A model generated the notes under the pieces. The model saw only the letters and a program-made list of their open reading frames with translations. It made no database searches and was not told the DNA's origin. Below, piece by piece: positions 24,501 through 36,524 of a DNA stretch of 64,000 nucleotides (its first letter is position 1; every line of letters starts with the position of its first letter). The stretch is from Ceriagrion tenellum (lineage: Eukaryota; Arthropoda; Insecta; Odonata; Coenagrionidae). The stretch lies in assembly GCA_963169105.1 (NCBI GenBank), contig OY720639.1, positions 48,775,848-48,839,847 on the forward strand. The letters are read 5' to 3'. A program made the translations under genes and the position numbers.

Positions 24501-25490
24501 AATTTTTACTAATTAGATTAGATACACAGACTAGAAAACTGATGGTGTCATGCAAGAATTGGTCTTTCTTTGTCTGAATTTCGTACCTTTAGGTAGTTTG
24601 AGCGAAATGACTTTTCTCCTAGAAATTTACAAATCCCGTCTCATTTTAAGGAAAAATATCTTACTCCTCCAAAGATAACAAAATATCAGTGCCTTACCGA
24701 GATTTTTGACGAAAAATTCGAGCCATTTTACATGGGAGATGGTACGTGTATTCACTCCAGAGAGACTTTATTTTAAAAAAGGAGGAATCTCTAACACCTG
24801 GATCTCGCCAGAAAAGGAACTGGGTGTAGTTTGTATGTTTGCTCAACTATTTTTGTAAATTATTCACATAGTCACCGCGGTAATTTTTTCAGAATCGCAA
24901 TAAACTTTCCGTTCTGAAGGAGTTTAAGTGAACCGCATGTAAAAAATGAGTCCAATTAAAGATCTATGAAGAGAGTTTACTTTTATTACTTAGACTTTGT
25001 CATGTTGAAAAGTATTATTGCACCGTTGATAATGCAATATTTAATTTATGCTTCCTACGGCAACATGGCAAACGTATGATTAGAAATGTACTCCATTATG
25101 ACTAGGAAACTATCTCACGCAAGCTACCTTAACTTTCACTTCGACAGATAAAAGCTATCGTGAAATATGCTCCATTTCATTTTATTTTTAACTTAAGCTG
25201 CCAAGTGTAATCCGTTCATTTTCATCGCCAGTGATTGGAGCGATGAGTATGTGTGCCTTTTTGAAACGCCATGTTGTAATTTGTGTAACAAACTGTTACT
25301 GCTTTTTTTTTGTTCTGTATCACAATCACAATAATCTGCTTACAAAGTCTAAAATAAACTTACCGCAATTCGATTAAAGTAGGAGACGTTAGACAGCATA
25401 ATACAGCTCCCAAGGCAGCCACTCTTCTCGATTTTGTCTGGTACATTTTGTCGGAATGTTTGTCATCACGAGGCTTTGACTTGGCGAGAC
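21560..25490. other. Non-coding stretch, one odd open frame and a tandem duplication
   Basis: Minus-strand frame 22,336-22,025 (103 residues) has two HWR pairs, is rich in Trp, Lys and aromatic residues, and ends without a recognisable domain. Minus-strand frame 22,673-22,449 (74 residues) is also unassigned. The 22,751-22,830 tandem duplication lies between low-motif regions. Nothing else could be supported. Confidence 0.35.
22751..22830. repeat. 40-bp tandem duplication, two copies
   Basis: The unit at 22,751-22,790 (CTTTAATTGTCTCGTATCGA at its start) is repeated at once at 22,791-22,830. The two differ only at a C/T in GAGCCAGG versus GAGCTAGG and at the final base. The near identity points to a recent event. 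Confidence 0.95.
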
Positions 25491-25494
25491 GAGG

Positions 25495-25655
25495 TCATTG
25501 AGGACCAAGTTCATGGACAAAAGTTCATGGATTAAATATAGAGGAATGTACACCGGAAGGAGGCCAGGGAACTAGCATTAAATAGGGAAAGGCGGAGGGC
25601 TGCAGTCAGACAATCTTGGGATTTATCAACCAATGATGATGATGATGTTGCCGCA
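25495..25655 (+). repeat. 3' end of endonuclease/RT-type LINE
   Basis: AGTTCATGGA, AGGGAACTAGCATTAAATAGG and GGCTGCAGTCAGACAATCTTG match the end of the copy at 18,940-19,055. The run ATGATGATGATGATG at about 25,630 forms its microsatellite tail. Confidence 0.75.
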
Positions 25656-25659
25656 AGAG

Positions 25660-27440
25660 AATAAAACAATCACACGTTTGGTTTATGCATGACTTCAGCG
25701 CTCAGAAAGTCGTGAGACTTATCGTTTCATTGTCGATCGGAAGCCTAGTAATTGAACCCTAGGTTGTACAAACTAAATTATTCGTGCATCCTTCATTCAA
25801 AATTCACCCAACAGCTTGTTTCCGCTCGTTGCAGGGAAACTGTGATAAACGCCGTTCAAGCGTCGCGTCGAAAGCTCGCGGAGGGCGACGAAATTAGTCG
25901 ACTCCATTGGCATCTCCTAACTATGGGTACTGTGATAACGGGAACATCGTCTGAAGTGCAGTAGATAACCGTCCCTTGGGAATATGCTAAACGCAGAGAC
26001 CGTAGACTTGGTTCTGCATTGTTCTGCCATTGTTATGGATTGACAAAGCTTCGAAGTTCATAACCTCTAACCCATTGCTAAAGAGGCCGCCACTCCGAGA
26101 AGCTTCTCTATTCTAGTTTTTTTTTTATTCTGGAGGCAAAATCAAATTTTTTGAATGCCAGTGATACAAAAGTCTTTTATGGCAGATATAATTTTTACCT
26201 TAATGTACATTAGATAATTGTTGAGTTCACTGGCAAACCCATAAAAAATTACCGTAGAAATAACGCTCCCTTCCAGATGTGCTAATGAATGATAGAATGA
26301 TAATAGTTACATGGCCCAATTATACTATGCACGTGAACGAAAGTGTGCTATTTGCATAGTTGCTGTTTTTGTTGTTTTTTTACCTGAGAAGACGGATGTT
26401 AGGTCTTTTTCCACAGTTTTGAATGGGAAATAATACATAATTGATTGTGGGATTAACAAGAGATAGATGCCTACCTCAAAGTACGTTGTTCTTCTTTGAT
26501 GCGTTTTAGTGTTGAGATGTAGAACCAGATGACAATAGAATTCGGCGAATTATTCCTCTAAATTGATATAATTTTTTGTATTTAATGAAGGATTACATAC
26601 CACGTTCTACATGTTCTCGTTTATCGTACTACAATACATTTGCCTTTATCCCTAAACTCTACCGTGTTAAACCTTACACATTGTACTATTATTATTTTAA
26701 GACTCATGGTGACATTCTTGGATGGCCTTTAGTCATAATTTCATTTTACCTCGGTAAAAGCTTCGAGTAAATTATTTCGGATGACTTATTAATTAAAGCG
26801 CTCCTTTAACTTAGTATTTGTTCGTTATTATATTCTTCTCTAAACTTCTCCGTCAATAGGCGATGTGATGGATGACAGCATAAAAATTTCGTGTTAGCGA
26901 GTGCTCATTAGCTTCTTGGTTGTCAGAATCAACTGAGCCGCGTTAGTATTTAACGTTGGTTAAATATTCTTTCTTCCTTTTAGAGGTTTTATTTGATGAA
27001 AGTATATGCCCCCACGCAAGAAAGTGCCTTTCCTTTCCACAACAGAAGGAATGGCTTCGCGCCACCAGCCCTTGCCGCGATAAGCTTCTAGTCTTTCATT
27101 TACGTCATCCCCATTCGGTTTCCGCAATTTATTGAGGTAGAGAAGTCGTTGCCCTTTCTGGTGAAAGATTTAGAGCTCTGGAATCATTGAACATTTTTGT
27201 ACCCTAAAGCAAATGCGTTGAATAATTCGAGTCCTTGCGATTTTTAACCATTGAGGATAACAACTTCGTAATTTTAATTTTTTTACGCATTAGCTCATGA
27301 TCTACTAATTGAAGTGATAACTAAGATGTTGATGTAAATCATTGGAGTTCAATTTCTTACCGTCTTTTCAAGTAGAAGACTTGTTTTTTGATAAGTTAAT
27401 GTGTTCTTCGCCCTAAGACCGCAACCTCGGCGCGGGCTGG
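25660..27440. other. Non-coding stretch, one CpG-dense open segment
   Basis: Only 25,834-25,960 stands out. Sequence after a TTTCCGCTCGTTGCAG acceptor-like site is open, CpG-dense and reads ETVINAVQASRRKLAEGDE in frame. No downstream donor or partner exon was found, so it is not called as an exon. The remainder is AT-rich and unremarkable. Confidence 0.3.
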
Positions 27441-28180
27441 AGCTTTCTATTTAACCCACGGGCTGGGATTGATGGGAGCAATACCTAAACTGTGGTTGGA
27501 GAAAACAATCTTCTGATGAAGTTAAAAATCTTGGAATCACCTAAACTTCTGATATATCGCGGGGAACACACATTCAGCACAGTATTATAGAAACTAGGTT
27601 TTGTTGAGCGTATAATGGGAAGGTCTTCGGATGAAAAAGTAAAAGAGAGATGCTACTTCACTCTCGTTAGGCCAAACCTCGAATACGCCGCGAGAATTTG
27701 GAACTCTGGCCATAAAATTTTAACCAAAAAAAAAATACAAAGAAAAGCTGCACGCTTCGTTAAAAGCTTCTACGAGCGAACATATAGTGTTTCAAACTTT
27801 CAGAGGGGTTAAGATGAGAGCCCCTAGAGACTCGGAGGCTACACGCTAGGCTTGGGTTGCTTTAGAAATTTAGAACTGGTGTGTGTTCGGAGCGACACAG
27901 AGAATATTATCATGACGCCTCACTACATCTTTAGGTCTGACAGAAGCGATAAAATGAAGAAAGCCATACCGAATAGATAAGTACAAGAAATCGTTCTTTC
28001 CGCGCACAATGAGCGATCAACATAAAAATTGTGCTCCGCTCAGTACACTCCCATAATACACGTCACCATTTCACCTCACAAAACCTTATTCCTTAGATCT
28101 ATACGCGAATAGTGTCCTAACACCCTCTTCCACACACCTATAGGCGGCTCCCAGGGTAGTATGTAGATGTAGAATAGCAA
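27440..28180 (+). pseudogene. CR1-like LINE, RT C-terminal third and 3' end
   Basis: A VKNLGIT-like block near 27,520-27,540 is followed by the open frame 27,615-27,812: MGRSSDEKVKERCYFTLVRP, then LEYAARIWNSG and KIQRKAARFVKSFYERTYSV. A frameshift follows, then the shared 3' block (27,890-28,175) with TPHYIFRSDRSDK-type text, ending in GTAGTATGTAGATGTAG. This is the typical order at the C-terminus of CR1/Jockey-group RTs. The catalytic YxDD region is missing, so the copy is a 5'-truncated relic. Confidence 0.85.
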
Positions 28181-28449
28181 TTGCATTTGGTCGGATCACC
28201 CATGGGTCTCAGGGAAGGAGGCTGGCGAAAGCAGTTCACGTGATGGTGCCACGCTTTAATTCCGTCGGTAATTGGTAATGGAGTATGAGTACAATTTCGT
28301 GATTTATCGAAAATGCTGATGAAGTAAGAACACAACGTTAAATCTCTATTTCAAATTATCATAAATGGAGGGAGTTAACCGATTAAGGTAGGTATGTTTT
28401 ATCACGTTAAGGTATGTGTACTGCTGTGTCATCATCTGCATCTCCTAAA

Positions 28450-28740
28450 GAATGCAGCTACTTTTAATACTGTTTCTTCAATCACTCTTCAGTACTCTCT
28501 TCCTTCCATTTCGAAGGGCTATCTTCTTTCTCCCTATTCCCCGTTCAACCATTATCCTTCTCTTTATCACGGTCATCAGTATTCGAATTTCTTGCAACAG
28601 ATTACACTCCTCATCCTCCATAACAGGCTCATCTTTTGTTTTCCTCTCCGTCCATCGGAATTTCCCCATTCTCCTTGGCGCTTATATCTCTAACATCTGC
28701 AGTCGAGACACTCACTCTCTTCCCTAGAACCCCAGGTGTC
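28450..28740 (-). pseudogene. Endonuclease/RT-type LINE, C-terminal tail, inverted
   Basis: The minus strand reads GKFRWTERKTKDEPVMEDEE, with NLLQEIR after it (frame 28,669-28,478). This resembles the K-W-DR-NEEVL / LL-T-R--NWIGH order of the RT tails at 13.2 and 18.7 kb. Frameshifts break it. Confidence 0.5.
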
Positions 28741-28744
28741 TGAC

Positions 28745-29890
28745 CCGGTAAAGGCTACACTCCTTATCAGGTTCTTTTTCGGCATCTTCCGAACCTCCTT
28801 AGTGGGGGAACCGGCCGTAAGTTCCCTTATACTTGCGCAAGTCTCCTTCGCTTATACCATCATCTTCCCATATCCTCGACTCTCTTTGGACGAGTACGAT
28901 TCCTAAATTTATCCGAGTGATTCGCATATGAAAATGTTCCCGTTTGAATAATTTATATGAAATTTTGACAGAATGAGTTGTTCATCGTATTTGGCGAAGG
29001 GGTGTTTGTGTCCTCACAAGAATGGTTGTCGCAATTAAAATATAAGTTAGTGCTGAGAGTAGAATATTTTTTTTCTAAGACTTCAATACGAATCTCCTTT
29101 GTGTTATATGTAAGTTTTCTCTGGTTCTCTGTAACTAGACCATTTTAAGCGGGGATTCCTAACAATTTGAATGTTAATTTTCTGCCTGAAACCGGTAGTA
29201 TTGCATTGAATTTTCTTGCTATCATTGATCTCATAACTTGCCCTGTTTAAAGAGATGCATTAAGAATATCACGTCTGTTAGCCAAAATGTTATTAATGTT
29301 TATTATACTTATTGCCCCAAAAATTTTCTAGTAATTGTTGTTAGCTATTAGTCCCGATCATTGGCTCATAATACATTTGTAACAATGTCACACTTTTATA
29401 TTATGATTACTGTATTTAATATAGAGATATATACTCCAACTGTTTGTGCAACTTGTGGAACTCTAGATTTGTGTATTTTCAGTCTCTTTTTAGTGAACTT
29501 AGGGTTTTCTTCTTCCGAATCCGGCGATATATAACGGGAACATTAATAAAATTGACGACATCAGGCGTCACTTCTTAGAAGTGCTTAACATTACTATTCA
29601 TGTTAAAAAGAACGAACTTGACGATGTAGTGATATTTACTGTATCATTAAGCAACGAAATTGACGATACATTAAAGCCGTGAAGCGCGTCATTAGAATTT
29701 AGTAATTGTAGAAAAGTAAGAAATATTCTTTTTAATATAGATACAAATGGCAACTGAATTGGTGGAGTTTTTTACTTCGTCATTATTGGGTCACAGTAAA
29801 AGCCAGTGTTAGAATAACAACTTTTCCATTGCGGCCAAATAAGATACCTTACTCAGTTGTACTAGGCGTGACTTCTTGGAATAAACTATG
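28745..29890. other. Non-coding stretch, nothing recognised
   Basis: AT-rich after 28.93 kb. Short similar words (GGCGTSACTTCTTRGAA) occur at about 29,558 and 29,868, flanking the foldback element, but are too short to define a repeat. Confidence 0.4.
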
Positions 29891-29894
29891 CATT

Positions 29895-30041
29895 GTAAAT
29901 TAAGTAACTTTGTTATTCTACTTAAATTTTATTCCAGACGACCCGGTTTTTGACGTGACATCCACGATGATGACGTGCCACGTCGATATCCGAGTCGTCT
30001 TATGTAAAATATAAATCTAATAACAAAGTTACCTCATTTAC
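29895..30041. mobile_element. Foldback MITE-like palindrome, 147 bp
   Basis: The two arms (29,895-29,962 and about 29,970-30,041) are imperfect reverse complements along almost their whole length. The outer block GTAAAT--(A/G)GTAACTTTGTTATT is nearly perfect, and inner blocks AGACGAC-CGG and GACGTG-CA also pair. A strand could fold into a single hairpin. No target-site duplication could be fixed, so the superfamily is unknown. Confidence 0.75.
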
Positions 30042-30044
30042 AAG

Positions 30045-31955
30045 TACCTTACGTTCCGATAGAACTTTATGAAGAATTAAGCTGGCGCACATATTCAACC
30101 CGCGTTGTAAATGCATGCGACCAGCATCCGTTCATTGACTCCGTTTTACTCGAGTCATCTGTTAGTTCGAGATTAGACCTCGTGAATGATTTAGACCTAT
30201 TTTGAAAACTGTTAGCCTAAGCTCTCGAGTCAAGATAGTGATCAGCACAGACATAAATTAAAATTTCAAGGTCTGCGTTTCAGGTTTGCATGAGATACCA
30301 GTGTTAACTCATAAATTCTATCTAAAACTGCCACAGAGTTATGATTGATAGTCTAATTTCTAAGGTTTTGTTTGCTGGTACTCGCTGTTAAAAGCAAATT
30401 TTATTATAGATAAGGCTTAAAATATTTTACTTCTAGCGTGCTGAGTAAGTTCATGTAAGTTTCGGTGCTGCTCGTTCTTTTTGGCTAGCCGTTTAAGATA
30501 ACGAAAATAAATCACAATGATTCGGTGATGGATAGAATTTGGACTCGCTAGCGTTTTTCTTCATGTATAACATTAATGAGAGTGATGTTATCTTGCGAGA
30601 GTCTTCTTAATTTTGTATGTTTTTATGTGTTTATGATTTATAGTTACCCCTTATTGAAGCCTACAATCAATTGATCAATCCATGAATGGAATTAAATATT
30701 TGGCTATTTTTAATCGCATCAATTGAGCTGCGGAAAGAATTTCCAATCAACGAATTTACGCGGGTGAACATAGGAAATCCAACGACGCCGTAAGAACGGT
30801 ATAAAGAGGGAAGTGGGTAACATGTGTAAATACCGTAAATACTAATCTGGGTAGAAACATGCCAGTGGAGCAGTGAACATTCCGGTGGTGCAAGGAAAGG
30901 GCAATTACGAAAACCGAAGATACGAGTAATGGAAGCAATGGAAAATAATGGTTGAGAAGTCGAAGTATGCAAAAAACCTTATTCATGGACGATAAAAAAT
31001 TCAACGTCCTTTTTCTATAATTTAATTTGATGCACATACATCTATGACTTTTCCTCAGTCGTCGCTTATTGCATAAACTTAATCTAGCAAAAAGGTAAAT
31101 CTGTGAATTTGCAAACATTTGTCTGAAGAAACAGTCAACTGATCGATTTGTTCATTCACCTTTAGCCCAAATTCAGATCACTCCACTTTTCTCACACGTT
31201 TCTATTAACGACTCCAACTTTCGTTGCATTTACTCTTTATTTCATATTATGATTATATGGCCTTACAAGATGCTTTTTTAAATAATGTTGGAGTTAAAAT
31301 TATTTTGTTCATGGCTCGCCCCGTACATTGTACGCTCATACATAATTTTTGATCCTTGTGAACTTCGGTCGTCAAATCAATCGGTTAATCAGTGCGGAGC
31401 GTCTGAAAATTGCGAAACTCCCACGTGTGAGTCTATCTTCTGGGAACATCAATATCAAATCAAGATTTTAAACCCCTTTCATTTGGATTCAACCGATAAG
31501 AATTTGTGTTTACGTGATACAGCGGAGTGCGATGAGCAGTCGATAACATATGGCGATTGTGCATTAAATGAGAGAGATTGAATACAGGTGCGACAGGTTT
31601 AAAAGTCAGTTTTTACGCTTGCGATAAAGGGCCAAACTGGAGAATATGGCCTAAGTCGTCAAAAAGTTAGTGCTAAGATTAGGTAGCCTCATCCAATTAT
31701 TTAATCATCAGTCAATTTATATTTTAGAAATGTTTAATTTTTTCATTTTGTCTCCTCGGAAATTAATGGTATGCGTCTATAATTTGGTATTAATTTTTAA
31801 GTGGTCCGAGGACGTAAGTATGTCGCTTGGTATATTGAACTAATACTTTTAATTTATAACTGTAAACTATTTCTCTCGTCTTTTGTCGTTTAAAATGCCT
31901 CGCGTGGTTATATTTTCCGTGCAAGCAAATATAGCTTCTTAACCGTGGATAAATG
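30045..31955. other. Non-coding stretch, nothing recognised
   Basis: Two overlapping minus-strand open frames (30,667-30,972 and 30,756-31,118) and a plus-strand one (31,285-31,581) reach about 100-120 residues. They lack motifs, signal peptides of clear quality or splice support, and are taken as chance frames. Confidence 0.4.
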
Positions 31956-31958
31956 GTG

Positions 31959-32331
31959 CAGTGAAACCTGTATTAAGCGACCACCAACGGTTTCGCTGAA
32001 AAACGGTCGTTATGAGGGTTGGTCGTTCGACAGGGGTTCGGTTTATTGGAGTACAAATTTTGCAAATGAATGGGCGGCTGATTTGAAAAAATAGAAAAAC
32101 TCATGAAGCGACAGTTTTGTTAAAATATATACAGATGGAGATAATTTCTTAATAATTTTGTGGCTCCTGGGAAATTTAAATGCATATTAATTTTATATAC
32201 ACATACATTCAAACCTGTATTAAGCGACCACCGACGGTTCCGCTGAAAAATGGTCGTTGAGATGGGTGGTCTCTCAATAGGGGTACAGATGTTAAGGGTT
32301 GCATAATCGATCGTTAAGAGGGGTTTCACAG
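31959..32331. mobile_element. Small repeat-bearing element, possibly pogo/Tigger-like MITE
   Basis: The outer ends CAGTGAAACC (31,959) and GGTTTCACAG (to 32,331) are inverted repeats with one mismatch. Inside are two direct copies of about 73 bp, 31,964-32,036 and 32,211-32,286. They share AAACCTGTATTAAGCGACCA and then, after a short gap, CGCTGAAAAA-GGTCGTT. The layout could be one element with an internal duplication or two adjoining copies. The expected TA duplication was not seen, so the superfamily is a guess. Confidence 0.5.
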
Positions 32332-32334
32332 ATT

Positions 32335-33245
32335 AGAAGAACTAATCAGTGGTTGCATGTTTTTACTGCGTATTTTCATGTTTACCAATGTTGCACTGCC
32401 TTGGTTACTGATTTGGCCATGCATTTTTCACCTGACTGCCTTGTGGTCCTCGCCTAGCGGCCGGGGGAGCGTGCGTGGTTTTCATTTGAACTGGGACTCG
32501 TATTACCTGCGTGATGTGGAATCACCTCGTGCCAAATACCCTATAGGTGGCTTGTACGTTATTTTGTAGGTGTTGCCCAGCATGTATGTCTTCTCTCCTT
32601 GTGCTATACGCGTAAGACTTTTGAGATACAATAGAATTCCGTGACATAAGTTTACGTTGTTTCGAACGACCTTGATCCGTCATTTCCTTCGGCAAATCGA
32701 GGCGGAGCGCGGTGAGAGTCGTTCCCGATGCGACGGTAGTTAAAATATGAGCGGGAGTAGTTGGCGGAACACCCGCTCTTTCGTTCCAACGGGATAGGCG
32801 ACGGCAATGTTTAGTGTCCCATTTCAGCTGAATGGGCGGGGTTGACAGTAACCTCCTTGATTCCGGGGCATTATGGGTGCTTTATGCTTTTGAAATGTGA
32901 AGGTGGAGGAGTATAGGGAGAGGATTACCGTGGGTAGTGAAGAAAATAATGAAAATGATAACATCTTTAATTTCACTCTGGCGAAGTTTATGGTTAAAAT
33001 TTAGTATAGTGCATACAGTATAAGGTTTCTCATTTGGAAAACTGTTTTGAGTATACGTCTTAGTTATTACTCTGATAACATAAAACAGGTTGAGGTTGGT
33101 ACATTCATATGCAACTATTGCGTTTACGTAGTTTAAATATTGTTTGCAATTCTTAGTTTATTCACATCCTAATACAGGTGTGTCTTTTGGAACTCACGTC
33201 TATTACTACACCACATTTTGCATGTAAGCAAAATGAAATTATTCT
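32335..33245. other. Non-coding stretch with a CpG-dense patch
   Basis: 32,640-32,830 is visibly richer in CG dinucleotides than its flanks (for example GAGGCGGAGCGCGG and GGATAGGCGACGGC). It could be a regulatory or unmethylated patch; no exon or core promoter motif was recognised. Confidence 0.3.
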
Positions 33246-33249
33246 AAGG

Positions 33250-33600
33250 GATGAGTACTTTTGCGAGAAGGAATCAGATCCGTAGTGAGTATATTAAAGG
33301 AGGCGTGATAATTGCACCAAGAGGGGAAAATATTAATGGAAGTAGAACTCGTTGGTTTGGACTCGTGGAAATGCGTATGGAGACAGATATGAGTAAGTTA
33401 GTATTAAGCATGCGACTACCAGGTCAAAATAAATAGATATATAAGCAACATAAGGTGCAAGAGAAGATTCTGTGCTAAGGAACCCGAAGGAGAACAGTGT
33501 GGAGAGAGAAGATGCGCCAGATCGGACCGAATGGAAAGCAATTATGAGAAAACCTGAAAATAAGTAGGGATAAATAGCTAAGCCAAAAGATGAAAAGACT
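33250..33600 (+). pseudogene. LINE RT C-terminal tail, degraded
   Basis: The text TRWFGLVEMRMETDMSKLVL (33,340-33,400) is followed by SMRLPGQ and, after stops, APDRTEWKAIMRKPENK at about 33,510-33,565. This matches the usual RWFGHV-RM ... G-RGRP ... DR-EWR ending of endonuclease/RT-type LINE proteins. Multiple stops are present. Confidence 0.6.
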
Positions 33601-33609
33601 ACTTCACTT

Positions 33610-35935
33610 TTTCATGCAATAATCATGTTACACATTTTGCTATGATTTTAGAAAAAATGCCATGTATTTTTATTGAGATCCTCAACACTCTTTGAAAGGA
33701 GCCATTGTTTTTAGTTACGCAGAAATGGAACAGATTAGTTTATTTTTCCCAGATCGACCGAGTGGAAAAGGAAACGCGATAATGTACGACACTGCTTGAA
33801 ATTTCCGTTATTAGACTGTGGCATTACCATGACTTAATCAACAATTAGCTGAAGACATAGGAATGAGTGTTGGATGTGCCGGAGAGGTTGGGAGATCGGT
33901 GGAGGAAATTTGAAGGTTATATACTATGTGGATGGAGGTCGTTCTGATAAAGGATTCGTATTTTGATGCGGAGAACCAAGTAAAAGGAAATGCATAATGC
34001 ATTGCGCATTAGCTCAAACAATTCGATATATTGATTACGATCCTGGGTTGCAACATAGGCTCTCCGCAACGCGTGTTCTCGCGTTGTTATCGTTATTTTT
34101 CGATTGCGCTCACGAGAGTGGTCGTCAATTTTTGAAGTATTGCTAATTGATTTAAATCATATGTTTTATTTGTTAGGGTGCGTTCTTAGGACAGCAACTG
34201 TGAGCATTGCCCTCCTAAATTGGTTTGCATTTCTAACGATGTCAACGCAAAAGGAAGAACCTTGATCCCACCCCTGATCGTCCTTAATCTGCCAATGGCG
34301 TTATCTCTGAGATAAACTCAATTCGGTGGAAACAGAGAATATTAATTTGTTTCAATATTTCATGGCGCTGTAACACAACGTGCCAATATTGGTGAAATTT
34401 TATTCATTTTACGAATTATTTTCAAAATTATATTATCAGTAATTTATTAGTGCCTAACAGTTTATGTTTTACTGATGTAAATATCTATTAAAGTAATACA
34501 TGGGATGATGAATTAAATCTATTTTTACACCACCTACTGGACAATAATTCCTACTAAATATACGTATCTAGCGAGGAACATCGAAAACAATAACTACAAA
34601 TCGTTACTGATGCTTTTGTCGTCTCTCACAATCATAGGGGACTGCAATATATTTTAAATTGGTATACATATAAACTTGAACAACTTTTAGGTGATGACTT
34701 TTTAAATTTGTCGATGAGTTACGACCAGATTCGTGATTAGAACATCGACTTGCTTCAAATATGTTGGCTATGGTTTACGAAAATATTATCTCTTGTGAGA
34801 GGCAGCAACATATTTAAGGGTAGGATTTTTCGGTTATTGTTGCGTAAACGAGGGATGAGGGAGAAGATGAAAGCAATACCTATTTGTTTGTATGAAATGT
34901 GAAAAAAGAAAGGAAGACTGTAATCAGTAATTATTGTATGGATAATGGATAGTTTTATGGAGGAAACTTGAAAGAAGACCCCTCGGGAGGGGAATTAGAG
35001 ACAAGAATGTTCAAGGACCTGCCATTCCTTGACTGGTATACCAATGGCGATGATAAATGATTAATGTCGCATTGTTACTGAAAATAGAAATAACTCTCAG
35101 CGTCTTTATCGCTAATGTCTTGGGAAATGACAAATTGTAAGTTTTCAAGGAGAAGTTAGGCATTTGTGCCATCAACACAAGCATATATTCGTCTCCCCGT
35201 ATCCGAGGATGTGACTAGGTTTTAAAGTTCAGGGACCTATTCCAGATTGATGTTTATGAATCTGTGTGACTTTACGACGATCCGCAAGCCAAGGCTTTGA
35301 GCTATAAACGCTTTGTTGAGAAGGAATGACAAGTGTTTAAGGCGATGAAATGGGCTCCAGTCCTACGGAAATATGGCCCATTTCGCGAAAACAAGTTTTG
35401 CAAAAGCTATATGCAAGCAATATATAGCAAGGAATGAGTGCGGTACACAGTCCTTAGTCATAGAGTTGCTATAGATTACGGGCTGGAATAGTGACGTTTG
35501 GCGTAACCCAGACTTAGAAATTTGAAGCATTTAAGAATTCTTTTGGGAGAAAAATTGAAAAACCAATTCTACATTTTGAGATTAGTTTAAATTGGAGACC
35601 TTACTGCACGTTGACTATTTCCCTTTGTCGAATTCAACGTGCAAAAAAGTCAACCTCTAGAGGTCTACGTCATCATATTACTTTATGAGCCGTCGTAGGG
35701 TCGTGCGGCAGGGATTGTTAGGCATTAGCATTGAAAAAGGCAGGGAATAGGAGAAAAGGGCTTGAAGAGGGAAAGGAAAAAGGGACATTTAGTTAACGAA
35801 GTCTTTTTATGCGTCGCTTGTTTAGGTTGTAGTCCCTGATGGTGGGTGGGAGAAAAGAATTTTAAGGGGTGTTCGGGAGCCTGCTATGGATAGAGAATGA
35901 ACAGGGAAAAAGGAAGAAGTATGTTGAAACTGTAT
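33610..35935. other. Non-coding stretch, possible further LINE debris
   Basis: Purine-rich patches near 33.87-33.98, 34.83-35.05 and 35.70-35.95 kb resemble the purine-rich LINE tails nearby, but no motif could be read. The rest is AT-rich and featureless. Confidence 0.3.
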
Positions 35936-35939
35936 CTTT

Positions 35940-36520
35940 TTTATTGTCATATCTTTTCCTTATAATCACTAATGGTGCGTAGAAAGAAGAATTTTTTGAA
36001 TGAACCAATTTATTCGGCAATGTATCTCTCATATTTTGTTATCTCTATCAGGTCTCGAGATGTTGCATGGGGTTAAAATAAAATCCTCCGCATTCTAATT
36101 AGGCTCTTCTCATCGAAATTTTCAAGTAAACTAAGCCTTGCCTTTCGTATCAAGTCCCTTATAGCTCACAACATAGTCCTTTCGTCAGCTGTTTGATTCT
36201 TGCTTTCCTCTCTCTTCAGTTGTTAACGAAGCGTGCGGCTGTCCTTTGTATTTTATTTCCTTTGCGAATTAAATCTATCTGGGAAGGATTCTAAACGGTC
36301 GCGACCTGTTCTGTTTGTGCCAGAGAAAAGCATCATCCCTCTTGCACTCTTTATCGCAGGTCCTTCCTGCTTTGCTCGATGATTTCAAGTTTCTTTAATG
36401 CAACGCCGCTTTAGTTTCGTATTTGCTTCCCCTACGCTACCCCTAAGTCAAAGTGAATCCCTCTTGATCACCAAGATGTCCTTCGTGTCATCCATAAATT
36501 CCTGCTATCTGAATTTTAAT
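35940..36520 (-). pseudogene. CR1-like LINE, RT C-terminal fragment, inverted
   Basis: The minus strand reads IRKGNKIQRTAARF near 36,236-36,277, the KIQRKAARFV box of the copies at 27.7 and 41.8 kb. Further on it reads SFKKFFFLRTISDYKEK near 35,955-36,010, the FKNSFFPRTISDWN box. The spacing fits one truncated copy, broken by stops. Confidence 0.65.
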
Positions 36521-36524
36521 AGGG

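Noticed and set aside
30667..31118. Two overlapping minus-strand frames of 101 and 120 residues
   Set aside because: They overlap in different frames over the same DNA, lack motifs, and have ordinary AT-rich composition.
31285..31581. 98-residue Cys-containing frame that could be a secreted peptide
   Set aside because: Cysteine spacing matches no family I know and there is no convincing signal peptide or splice context.
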